Source: DASUPK01 sp963774305 (GTDB lineage Bacteria > Actinomycetota > Thermoleophilia > Solirubrobacterales > 70-9). From it: DNA of 64,000 nt. The notes under the pieces are model-generated. The model saw only the letters and a list, made by a program, of their open reading frames with translations. It was not told the DNA's origin and ran no database searches. Both the position numbers and the translations under genes were made by a program. The first letter of the stretch is position 1. Each line of letters starts with the position of its first letter. Below are positions 16,433 through 23,824 of this stretch, piece by piece. The stretch is from assembly GCA_963774305.1 (NCBI GenBank), contig CAVZEM010000009.1, positions 124,001 through 188,000 of the forward strand, in the 5' to 3' direction.

Positions 16433-17566
16433 GTGTCAGGCACCCTCGAGATACGGCCCGTGCAGGGCCGCGGCGAGCTCAAGAAGTTCATCAAGCTGCC
16501 GTTTCGGCTCCACGAGGGCACTCCCTGGGTCCCTCCGCTGGTCTACGAGCGGCTGGAGTTCCTGAACAGGGACAAGAATCCCTACTTCGAGCATGCCGAG
16601 GCCGAGTTCTTCATCGCCTGGCGCGACGGCGAGCCGGTCGGCCGGATCACCGCCCAGGTCGATCGCCGCTGGGACCAGTTTCAGGGGGGCAGCGACGGGC
16701 AGTTCGGCTTCATCGATGCCGAGGACGACCCGGCCATCTTCGAGGCGCTGCTGGGAGCGGCCGAGAGTTGGGTCCACGAGCGGGGACGCGACCGCCTGGT
16801 GGGCCCGATGGACTTCACCACCAACGACGAGTGCGGCCTACTGATCGAGGGCTACGACCGGCACCCCTACATCCTCGAGCCGTGGCATCCGCCCTATTAC
16901 AAGGAAAGGCTCGAGGCGCTCGGCTATGGCAAGACCATGGACCTGCTCATGTGGAACCTCGAGATGGGCGGGCTCAAGCAGGGGGATGCCTTCGCCGACG
17001 CGATCCACGCGGTCGCAGACAAGGTGGAGTCCGAGCACGGGATCACGGTCCGCAACATGAACAAGAGGGACCTCGAGGCCGAGATCGGCCGGTTCATGGA
17101 GGTCTACAACTCGGCCTGGGAGAAGAACTGGGGCTTCGTTCCGATCACCGACGAGGAGGTCGCGTTCCAGGCGAAGAACCTGAAGCAGATCCTGGACCCG
17201 CGCTGGGCCTTCATGGCCGAGCGGGACGGCGAGGTTCTGGGCGCCGCCCTGAGCCTCCCCGACATCAACCAGGTGACCAAGAAGATGAACGGGCGCCTGC
17301 TGCCCTTCGGCTGGCTGCGCTTCCTGCTCGGCAAGCGCAAGATCGATCGGGTGCGGGTCTTCGCCCTCGGAGTCAAGCCCGAGTACCAGCACACCGGGAT
17401 CGCAGCCCGCTTCTACGTACGTCACATCGAGACCGCGGCGGAGGTCGGAGTCACCGGAGGCGAGGAGGGCTGGATCCTCGAGGTCAACGAGCCGATGAAC
17501 CGCGCCATGGAGGGGATGGGCGGGACGATCGTCAAGCGCTACCGGCTCTACGAGAAGTCGCTGTAG
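16433..17566 (+). CDS. Large GNAT-fold acyltransferase-like protein
   Basis: 377 residues, GTG start. The N-terminal ~170 residues carry a conserved block: GTPWVPPLVYERLEFLNR, NPYFEHAEAEFFIAWRDGEP, GRITAQVDRR, FGFIDAEDDPAIFEALLGAA, GPMDFTTNDECGLLIEGYD. The C-terminal half has a GNAT-like core (ALGVKPEYQHTGIAARFYVR, EEGWILEVNEPMNRAMEGMG). Proteins of this type are often annotated as N-acetyltransferases of unknown substrate. It is divergent from the alpha-oxoamine synthase with a 36-base shared control region. To my recollection the Caulobacter bacterial ceramide synthase is also GNAT-like, so N-acylation of a sphingoid-like amine is a possible role (inference). Confidence 0.7.
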   Translation: MSGTLEIRPVQGRGELKKFIKLPFRLHEGTPWVPPLVYERLEFLNRDKNPYFEHAEAEFFIAWRDGEPVGRITAQVDRRWDQFQGGSDGQFGFIDAEDDPAIFEALLGAAESWVHERGRDRLVGPMDFTTNDECGLLIEGYDRHPYILEPWHPPYYKERLEALGYGKTMDLLMWNLEMGGLKQGDAFADAIHAVADKVESEHGITVRNMNKRDLEAEIGRFMEVYNSAWEKNWGFVPITDEEVAFQAKNLKQILDPRWAFMAERDGEVLGAALSLPDINQVTKKMNGRLLPFGWLRFLLGKRKIDRVRVFALGVKPEYQHTGIAARFYVRHIETAAEVGVTGGEEGWILEVNEPMNRAMEGMGGTIVKRYRLYEKSL

Positions 17567-17572
17567 CCCGCT

Positions 17573-18022
17573 CTAGCGCCGCTCGAACGTCCCGATCAAC
17601 TGGGCCTTGCCGAGGACGTGACCATCCAACGCCGCCTCCAGCTCCTCACGTGAGGCTCCGGGATCGAGATTCAGCTCCTCGTCGAGCGCATGGAGCTCAT
17701 GGAAGTAGCGGTGCGGGCCGTGACCGGGCGGGGGACATGGGCCCATGTACCCGTGCTCCCCGCGCCCGTTGACCCCCTCGGCCGGAGCCGGTGTGCCCTC
17801 GCCGAGGCCGCCGGGCTCCGGGTCGATGTTCCAGGCGAGCCAGTGGACGAAGTCGCCTGAGGGCGCGTCCGGGTCGTGGACGATCAGCGCCAGCGAACGG
17901 GTGCCGTCCGGCAGGAAGCTCCAGGCCAGCGGCGGCGAGAGGTTGTTCCCGTCGCAGGTGTACTTGACGGGAATCGCCGCGCCGTCGGCGAAGGCGGTGC
18001 TGGTCAGCTCGGGATCGGGCAT
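17573..18022 (-). CDS. YbhB/YbcL family PEBP (Raf-kinase-inhibitor-like) protein
   Basis: 149 residues. It has the phosphatidylethanolamine-binding protein signatures DGNNLSPPLAWSFLPDGTRS, IVHDPDAPSGDFVHWLAWNI and GYMGPCPPPGHGPHRYFHEL, which form the ligand pocket. The length is typical of bacterial YbhB. There is no signal peptide, so it is cytoplasmic. The biological role of bacterial PEBPs is uncertain. It is convergent with the GNAT-like gene, 6 bases apart. Confidence 0.93.
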   Translation of the reverse strand: MPDPELTSTAFADGAAIPVKYTCDGNNLSPPLAWSFLPDGTRSLALIVHDPDAPSGDFVHWLAWNIDPEPGGLGEGTPAPAEGVNGRGEHGYMGPCPPPGHGPHRYFHELHALDEELNLDPGASREELEAALDGHVLGKAQLIGTFERR

Positions 18023-18098
18023 CTGGTGTTCGCCTTCCCATCGCTAGTTCGGGGAAAACCAAATCGGTGGGTCTTGACCCGCCTTTAGGATGGGCTCG

Positions 18099-18380
18099 AT
18101 GAGTGAGGAGCTGCAGGCCACCGAGGAAGTGATCGAGGCGGAGCCGGTCCGGCCGCTGCCCGTCCGGCCTGAGGGCCGGGCCATCGAGATCTGGGGCCGC
18201 GAGGTCGGCCCCCTCGCGGTCGCCGCCGCCGGCGGTGCGGCCGCGGGCGTCGCCGTCGTCGCCGTCGCGCGGGCCGCGCGATCGCCCCGGCGGCCTCCCC
18301 GCCGCGGGCTCTTCCGCCGCCGCGAGAAGGTCGTCGCCAGCCGCAGCTTCCTGGTCGACGTTCACGTCCTCGGTCGTTAG
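18099..18380 (+). CDS. Small single-span membrane protein
   Basis: 93 residues from the ATG at 18099; another ATG lies at 18090. An acidic N-terminus (EELQATEEVIEAEPV) leads to one membrane helix (GPLAVAAAGGAAAGVAVVAV) and a basic, Arg/Pro-rich cytoplasmic tail. The stop codon TAG is the first three bases of the inverted-repeat element at 18378-18543. Function unknown; a lineage-type gene judged only by coding bias and the sensible topology. Confidence 0.5.
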   Translation: MSEELQATEEVIEAEPVRPLPVRPEGRAIEIWGREVGPLAVAAAGGAAAGVAVVAVARAARSPRRPPRRGLFRRREKVVASRSFLVDVHVLGR

Positions 18381-18543
18381 ATGGCTGACCCCACGACCAT
18401 GCACGCCTGGTGACGCGCATGGCCGTCGCATCTCGGCGTCCTCGGGCTCGCCCTTGCCGCCAGCAAGGACTTCGCCCTGCGTCCACCGATCTGCTTGGCC
18501 CTGCGCGCCCCCAGGCGCACAGCGCCGTGGCGTCAGCCATCTA
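18378..18543. repeat. 166-bp inverted-repeat element (MITE-like or structured RNA)
   Basis: The ends are TAGATGGCTGACCCCACG (18378-18395) and its reverse complement at 18526-18543 with one mismatch in 18. Weaker complementarity extends inward to about 47 bases per arm, leaving a centre of about 72 bases. Read from either end it begins ATGGCTGAC. No clear target-site duplication and no ORF of substance. It lies between a stop codon and the ribosome binding site of the AlkA-type gene. Confidence 0.65.
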
Positions 18544-18564
18544 GTGGTCCTCGAGGAGCGCGTG

Positions 18565-19503
18565 ATGCCGCGGTGGCCGTACCGGCTGCCGCGTGGCAGC
18601 GGCGGCGACGGCGTCGTGCGGACCCGCGGGCACGTCCTGGAGCGGCTCCTGCACGTGGGTCGTGCGCCGGTCCGGATCAGGGCCTGGCGGACCCGAGACG
18701 GCCACGTGCATGTCCGGGCCGAATCACTCGATCCGACCCAGGTCGAGCATCCGATCGCGATCGCGGGGGCTCCCGGACCTGAGGAGACTCCGCCCGCCGG
18801 CGAGGCGGAGCTCGGCATCGCCCTCGAGCGGATGCGCTTCTCCCTCGCGGTCGAGGACGACATGGAGGAGTTCTTCCAGACCTTCAAGCGCGATCCGCTG
18901 CTGGGGCCGACCATCCATCACAAACCCTGGGTCAGGCCGAAGCGCCGGCCCTGGCCCTGGGAGGCCCTCTGCTGGGCGATCACCGCACAGCTGATCGAGA
19001 GCTCGAGGGCGGCCGAGATCCAGAGGCGCATCGTCCGCCGCTGGGCTCCCCGCATCGCCCTCGCCATGGATTGGCCTTTGCGCGACGTCCCGTCGGCCGC
19101 GGTGATCGCCGGGCGGGCCCCGGCTGAGCTCGCCTCGATGGACCTGAGCCAGGGCCGCTCGGTGGCGATGGTGCATTGCGCGCGCGAGGTGGCGCGGGGC
19201 AGGGCCGACCTGCTCGATGAGAGCTCGGACCGCCGCCTGCTCGCGATTCCTGAGATCGGCCCGTGGACGATCCAATGCCTGGGCCTCCACGGCCGCGGCG
19301 ACGTCGACTCACTCCCGGCGGGCGATCTCGCCTACGTCAAGCTTGTCGGCCACCTCGCCGGCCTCGGCCGCCGCGCCACGGTCCCCGAGGTGGAGGAGTA
19401 CTTCGCCCCATACGCGCCGTTCCGAGGCCTGGCGGGGACCTACGCGCTGGTCGGCTGGCACAAGGCGATGGGTGCGGGGCCGCCGGCCCGTCTGGCCGCT
19501 TAG
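18565..19503 (+). CDS. DNA-3-methyladenine glycosylase II-like (AlkA family)
   Basis: 312 residues from the ATG at 18565, which follows CGAGGAG and lies just past the inverted-repeat element; longer readings run through that element and are rejected. The C-terminal half has the helix-hairpin-helix (IPEIGPWTIQCLGLHG) and the catalytic Asp in LPAGDLAYVKLVG. It excises alkylated bases from DNA. The N-terminal ~100 residues are a divergent AlkA_N-like domain. The 3' end is 17 bases from the convergent transporter gene. Confident at family level. Confidence 0.85.
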   Translation: MPRWPYRLPRGSGGDGVVRTRGHVLERLLHVGRAPVRIRAWRTRDGHVHVRAESLDPTQVEHPIAIAGAPGPEETPPAGEAELGIALERMRFSLAVEDDMEEFFQTFKRDPLLGPTIHHKPWVRPKRRPWPWEALCWAITAQLIESSRAAEIQRRIVRRWAPRIALAMDWPLRDVPSAAVIAGRAPAELASMDLSQGRSVAMVHCAREVARGRADLLDESSDRRLLAIPEIGPWTIQCLGLHGRGDVDSLPAGDLAYVKLVGHLAGLGRRATVPEVEEYFAPYAPFRGLAGTYALVGWHKAMGAGPPARLAA

Positions 19504-19520
19504 ACGATCGGCAACGGCCG

Positions 19521-20528
19521 CTAGGGCAGGAGCTCGTTGGTGAGCACGTCGCTCGTCCGCGGAGCTGACGAGATCAGGTCGTGCTCGGCCATCCACTCTG
19601 CGTACTCCCGCCACTGATCGGGATCCATGAAGCCATAGGGATGGCCCTTGGCTCCGGCGAGCAGCGGCAGGGTGGCGTCGACCTCGGCGCGGGTCTGCAT
19701 CGGGTCGAGACCCTTGCCGGCGGCGAGCACGGCGTTGGCGGCTTCCTGCGGGTGCTTGATCGCGTACGAGGTGCCCTCCGCAAGCGCCGTGATGAAGCTC
19801 CGGATTGCCTCGGGGTGATCGTCGACCGTCGAGCGCCGGGCTACCAGGACGAGCTCGTCATAGGTCGGAACGCCGAGCTGGTCCACCGGCACGATCCTCG
19901 GATCGAGCCCGCGCTTCTGGAGGTCGACGCCCTCGATGTTCCGGAAGCCGCCCAGGATCGCGTCCACCTTGCCGCCGATCAGGGTGGGCAGCAGGTTGAG
20001 ACCGACGTTGACCTCCTCGGCGGCGGACGCGGGAGGTCCGGCGGTCTGGAGGATGGTCTCCAGGTAATCGGTCTGGTACGGGATCCCCGCCGTCCCGACG
20101 GTCTTCCCCTGCAGGTCGGCCGCGCTCGCGATCCCGGCCTTGGGCAGTGAGATCAGGGAGGTCAATGGCTGGTCGACGATGGCGCCAACGGCCTGCACAT
20201 CCAGACCCTTGTCCTGGGCCAGCAGGACCTCGGGCTCATAGGAGACGGCCAGATCGGCCCGCCCGGCGGCCACCTCCTTGATCGGTGCGGACGGGTCCGA
20301 CGGGACCTGGGGCTGGACGTCGAGTCCCGCCTGCCTGAAGAAGTCCCGGTCGAGCGCGCTGTAGATGCCGGCGTGGTCTGGGTTGACGAACCAGTCGAGT
20401 TCGAGGGTGAAGGGCTGCGGATCGGACGGGGAGCCGGTCGAGGGCTCATCACCGCCGCCGCAGGCCGACAGGCCCAGCGTCAATGCGCCGACAGCGAGGG
20501 CCACGGCGATGCCGATCCTCCGGGTCAT
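19521..20528 (-). CDS. thiY: ABC transporter substrate-binding lipoprotein, thiamine-pyrimidine (ThiY) type
   Basis: 335 residues from the ATG at 20528, which gives a lipoprotein signal (ALTLGLSAC). The NMT1/THI5-like domain includes the substrate-pocket motif LDWFVNPDHAGIYSALDRDF, then GRADLAVSYEPEVLLAQDKG, GKTVGTAGIPYQTDYL and LGGFRNIEG. ThiY proteins bind formylaminopyrimidine or hydroxymethylpyrimidine for thiamine salvage. Its start overlaps the permease stop by 4 bases. The TPP riboswitch at the head of the operon strongly supports a thiamine-precursor substrate rather than sulfonate or nitrate. Confidence 0.9.
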   Translation of the reverse strand: MTRRIGIAVALAVGALTLGLSACGGGDEPSTGSPSDPQPFTLELDWFVNPDHAGIYSALDRDFFRQAGLDVQPQVPSDPSAPIKEVAAGRADLAVSYEPEVLLAQDKGLDVQAVGAIVDQPLTSLISLPKAGIASAADLQGKTVGTAGIPYQTDYLETILQTAGPPASAAEEVNVGLNLLPTLIGGKVDAILGGFRNIEGVDLQKRGLDPRIVPVDQLGVPTYDELVLVARRSTVDDHPEAIRSFITALAEGTSYAIKHPQEAANAVLAAGKGLDPMQTRAEVDATLPLLAGAKGHPYGFMDPDQWREYAEWMAEHDLISSAPRTSDVLTNELLP

Positions 20529-21307
20529 CTCCGCGTCACCCCGCGGCCGTCCCACGTCACGACCCGTCGCTCGATCAGCGAGACGACGGCGAAGAGGAGG
20601 ATCGCCATCACCGAGAGCAGGGTGATCGCGGCGAACATCCGGGCCGTCAGGAGGCTGCTCGAGGCGATCAGGATCTGATGCCCGAGGCCCGAGCCGGCCC
20701 CGGCCCATTCGGCGAAGACGGCCCCGATCACGGCGACCGCGATCGCGATCTTCGTTCCGCTGAAGAAGAAGGGCAGGGCGGACGGGAGCTCGACGCGGCT
20801 GAGGATCTGCCTACGGTTCGCCCCGAGCGTGCGCATCATCGTGATCAGCTGCGGATCGACCGACCGGAGCCCGTCGAGCGTGTTGACGGTGACCGGGAAG
20901 AAGCAGACGAGGGCGATCAGCAGGACCTTCGGGCCCAGCCCGAAGCCGAACCAGACGATCAGGATCGGGGCGATCGCCACCGGCGGGATCGTCTGTGAGG
21001 CGACGAGCAGCGGGTAGAAGGCCCGCCGCAGCGTGTCGGAGAGATGGAGGATCAGCGCGAAGACGAGGCCGGCCGCCAGCGCGCAGAGGAAGCCGAGGAG
21101 CACCTCGCGCAGCGTCACCCATGAGTCGTCGGCGAGCAGCGAGCGGTCGCGCCAGAGCGAGGTCGCGATGTCACTGGGCGCCGGCACGAGGAAGTCCTCG
21201 ATGTTGAGCGCGTTCGAGATCCAATCCCAGCGCGCCGCGAGCTCCCACGCGCCGAGCAGGATCAGGATCACCGCAACCGGTGCCAGATAGGTGCGGGCCC
21301 GGCTCAT
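20525..21307 (-). CDS. thiX: ABC transporter permease, ThiX type
   Basis: 260 residues with about six membrane helices. The BPD_transp_1 EAA-type loop reads LRSVDPQLITMMRTLGANRR QIL, and GTKIAIAVAVIGAVFAEW follows. It belongs to the SsuC/TauC/ThiX permease family and overlaps its neighbours by 4 bases on both sides, making a tight thiZ-thiX-thiY operon. Substrate assignment rests on the riboswitch and the ThiY-like binding protein. Confidence 0.9.
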   Translation of the reverse strand: MSRARTYLAPVAVILILLGAWELAARWDWISNALNIEDFLVPAPSDIATSLWRDRSLLADDSWVTLREVLLGFLCALAAGLVFALILHLSDTLRRAFYPLLVASQTIPPVAIAPILIVWFGFGLGPKVLLIALVCFFPVTVNTLDGLRSVDPQLITMMRTLGANRRQILSRVELPSALPFFFSGTKIAIAVAVIGAVFAEWAGAGSGLGHQILIASSSLLTARMFAAITLLSVMAILLFAVVSLIERRVVTWDGRGVTRR

Positions 21308-22149
21308 CGGGTCGCCTCCGTGAGGCTGCGCAGCGCGCGCCCCTTGAGCTCGGCAAACCGGGGAGAGGTGACCGCCGCCGCGCGGTCGGTGGCGCGGGGG
21401 GCCTCGATCTCGATGCGGTCGGCGACGCTCGCCGGCCGCGGGCCCAGCACGAGGACGCGGTCAGCCAGGTACAGGGCCTCCTCGACGTCGTGGGTGACCA
21501 GGAGCACGGTGTGGCGGTCCGGGCCGAGCACCCCCGCGAGCCAGCTCTGCATCTCAGCCCGGGTGATGGCATCGAGGGAGGCGAAGGGCTCGTCGAGGAG
21601 CAGCACCGGCCGGCCCGCCATCAGCGTGCGGAGAAACGCAACCCGCTGTCGCATTCCGCCGGAGAGCTGATCCGGCCGTGAGCCCTCGAATCCCCCGAGG
21701 CCGAGCCGCTCGAAGTGAGCACCGGCGCGCTCGCGGGCATCGCCGCGTGAGAGCCCGGCGATGCGGAGGGCGAGCGCCGCGTTGTCGACCGCGGAGAGCC
21801 AGGGGAGGAGAAGGTCGCGCTGGGGCATGTAAGCGCAGCGCTCGAGGCGCTCGTCCGGCTCCGCGTGCCCGGCGACCGAGACGGTTCCCGCATCGGGTGG
21901 TCGCAGCCCGGCGATCAGCTCCAGCAGTGTGGTCTTGCCGCATCCGGAGGGTCCGACGATCCCGATCACCTCACCGGCCTCGGCCTCCAGGTCGATCCGC
22001 TCGATCGCCCTCAGCTCGCCGAAGGAATGGCCCAGCCCGCTGACGCGCACTGGCGCACCCCCGACGGCATCCGGCGTCTTGTTGCTTCCTCGTCCGGTGC
22101 GACCGTCGACGGCCGCGTCCGGAGTGCCTTCGCGAAGTCTCGTCAGCAT
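21304..22149 (-). CDS. thiZ: ABC transporter ATPase, ThiZ type
   Basis: 281 residues. After about 35 non-conserved residues come Walker A GPSGCGKTTLLELIAGLRPP, the Q-loop YMPQRDLLLPWLS, signature LSGGMRQRVAFLRTLM, Walker B VLLLDEPFASLDAITR and the LLVTHDVEEAL switch. This is the SsuB/TauB/ThiZ ATPase family. It is the first gene of the operon. Its ATG begins one base after the 3' end of a TPP riboswitch whose GGAGGGAG is the ribosome binding site. Confidence 0.92.
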   Translation of the reverse strand: MLTRLREGTPDAAVDGRTGRGSNKTPDAVGGAPVRVSGLGHSFGELRAIERIDLEAEAGEVIGIVGPSGCGKTTLLELIAGLRPPDAGTVSVAGHAEPDERLERCAYMPQRDLLLPWLSAVDNAALALRIAGLSRGDARERAGAHFERLGLGGFEGSRPDQLSGGMRQRVAFLRTLMAGRPVLLLDEPFASLDAITRAEMQSWLAGVLGPDRHTVLLVTHDVEEALYLADRVLVLGPRPASVADRIEIEAPRATDRAAAVTSPRFAELKGRALRSLTEATR

Positions 22150-22150
22150 G

Positions 22151-22246
22151 CTCCCTCCGCGCGCATTACCGCACAGGTTCGAAGGGTCAGCGGAGGGTGA
22201 TGGAGTCCGCTATCTCAGCCCGCTTGCCCGCGAGCCCCCCTGTTGG
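22151..22246 (-). promoter_or_regulatory. TPP (THI-box) riboswitch
   Basis: On the minus strand the conserved TPP aptamer elements occur in order: GGGGGG (22240-22235), CTGAGA (22218-22213), an optional P3a-like stem AGCGGA/TCCGCT, ACCCTTCGAACCTG, GGTAATGC (22170-22163) and GGAGGGAG (22158-22151). The last block directly precedes the thiZ ATG by one base, so it is both the aptamer 3' end and the Shine-Dalgarno sequence. This implies translational repression by TPP. I could not pair a convincing P1 helix outside the core. Confidence 0.93.
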
Positions 22247-22272
22247 GTCCTGCCGGAGTCTACGGTGTCGGG

Positions 22273-22746
22273 GTGGAAGTCGAGCGCAAGTTCCTGATGA
22301 GCGAGCCGCCGGACCTGGAGGGGCCCGCGGCGGACGAGATCGAGCAGGGGTATCTGGCGATCGGTGCCGACGGTGAGGTGCGACTCCGGCAGAAGGGCGA
22401 CAAGCTCATGCTCACCGCCAAGCGCGGCTCGGGGCTCTCACGGCAGGAGGCCGAGGTGGAGCTCGACCGCGAGAGCTTCGACGAGCTCTGGCCGCTGACG
22501 GAGGGGCGGCGGCTCCACAAGCGCCGGTCTGTCCTCCCGCACGGCGACCTGAAGATCGAGGTCGACGTCTACGACGGTGACCTGAAGGGCCTGGTCGTCG
22601 CCGAGATCGAGTTTCCCTCCGAGGAGGAGGCGAAGGCCTTCGATCCACCCGGCTGGCTCGGCGAGGAGGTCACGGGCGATCATCGTTACCTGAACGAGAC
22701 CCTGGCGACCGCGGGCGCCCCATCGGCGCGATTTCTGTCCCACTGA
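22273..22746 (+). CDS. CYTH-domain protein (triphosphate tunnel metalloenzyme)
   Basis: 157 residues from the GTG at 22273, chosen because it places the CYTH signature ExExK (EVERK) at the extreme N-terminus, as in the family. Further tunnel residues: EVRLRQKGDKLMLTAKRGSG, QEAEVELDRESF, LKIEVDVYDGDLKGLVVAEIEF, VTGDHRYLNETL. Such enzymes hydrolyse inorganic tripolyphosphate or nucleoside triphosphates with divalent metals; short stand-alone forms are mostly tripolyphosphatases. It is followed by a CHAD gene, a pairing widely seen in bacteria and sometimes as a fusion. Confidence 0.88.
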   Translation: MEVERKFLMSEPPDLEGPAADEIEQGYLAIGADGEVRLRQKGDKLMLTAKRGSGLSRQEAEVELDRESFDELWPLTEGRRLHKRRSVLPHGDLKIEVDVYDGDLKGLVVAEIEFPSEEEAKAFDPPGWLGEEVTGDHRYLNETLATAGAPSARFLSH

Positions 22747-22810
22747 GCGTTATCGGCGTTTTTACATCGCGGGCGGTTAGTTCCGCACCCATATGTGGCA
22801 GTAACTACGT

Positions 22811-23824
22811 ATGGCCACCACCCGCGACAAGACAGCGGCCCTGGCCGCTGCCGGAACCGCCGCAGCCGCGGCCGCCGGGATCGGGGTCAAGAAATTGCGC
22901 GACAAGAACGGCGAGATATCCGACTCGACGGTGTATCGCCTGGTGGACGGCGAGCCGGTTGGGCCGGGCATCAGGCGCGTGATCGCGGCCCAGGTGGACG
23001 ACGCGATCGCGCAGCTGCGCGGTGAGGCGGGCACCGAGCCCGCCGACGCGATCCACGAGGCGCGCAAGGACATCAAGAAGATCCGCTCCGCCCTGCGGCT
23101 TGTCCGCGACGCCCTCGGCGACGATGTGTGGCGTCGCGAGAACGACCATTACCGCGAGGTAGCTCGGCAGCTGAGCGGCCACCGTGACGCCGAGATCCTC
23201 GTCGAGGCCCTCCACGGGCTCGGGGAGCGGTTCGGACCGACCGCCCGGGACCGGTTCGGCGCCCTCCGCGAGCAGCTGGATGAGGAGAACCGGGCCGCCC
23301 ACGAGGACGGCACGATCGAGCGCGCCATGGCCGGGGCCGCCGCCGAGCTGGCCGCGGGCCGCTCCCGGATCGACGCACTGCCCTTGGACGGCGACGGCTG
23401 GGAGCTGATCGCGCCCGGCATCCATCGCAGCTACGGCCGGGGGCGGAAGCGTCTCCGCGCGGTCGAGGAGGAGGCGAGCGTCACCAACCTCCATGAGCTG
23501 CGGAAGCGGGTCAAGGACCTCTGGTACCAGCTCCGGCTGATCCGCGATGCGGATCGGGTCATGATCGGAGATCTCGCCGACCACGCCCACGACCTCTCGG
23601 ATCATCTCGGCGACGACCACGACCTGGCGCTGCTGCGCGAGGAGGTGCAACGCCGCCGCGACGCCTTCGCGAGCCCGGCCGATCAGCGCCACCTGCTCCA
23701 GGAGATCGATCAGCAACGCGGCGAGCTGCAGTTCGCCACGATTTCGCTCGGGAGGCGGATCTATGCCGAGAAGCCGAAGAAGTTCACGGCTCGACTCGCG
23801 AAGCGCTTCCGGCAATCACGTTGA
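22811..23824 (+). CDS. CHAD-domain protein
   Basis: 337 residues. It begins with an Ala-rich stretch, then the CHAD helical domain with its conserved basic and His residues: AIHEARKDIKKIRSALRLVR, YREVARQLSGHRDAEILVEA, LHELRKRVKDLWYQLRLIRD and DHLGDDHDLALLREEV. CHAD domains bind polyphosphate through their Lys/Arg/His surface. It lies 64 bases after the CYTH gene. The 3' end overlaps the convergent VWA gene by 41 bases. Confidence 0.9.
   Translation: MATTRDKTAALAAAGTAAAAAAGIGVKKLRDKNGEISDSTVYRLVDGEPVGPGIRRVIAAQVDDAIAQLRGEAGTEPADAIHEARKDIKKIRSALRLVRDALGDDVWRRENDHYREVARQLSGHRDAEILVEALHGLGERFGPTARDRFGALREQLDEENRAAHEDGTIERAMAGAAAELAAGRSRIDALPLDGDGWELIAPGIHRSYGRGRKRLRAVEEEASVTNLHELRKRVKDLWYQLRLIRDADRVMIGDLADHAHDLSDHLGDDHDLALLREEVQRRRDAFASPADQRHLLQEIDQQRGELQFATISLGRRIYAEKPKKFTARLAKRFRQSR

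Noticed and set aside
18235..18564. Longer N-terminus for the AlkA-type glycosylase
   Set aside because: The extension runs through a neighbouring gene and the inverted-repeat element; an ATG with a ribosome binding site lies just after the element.
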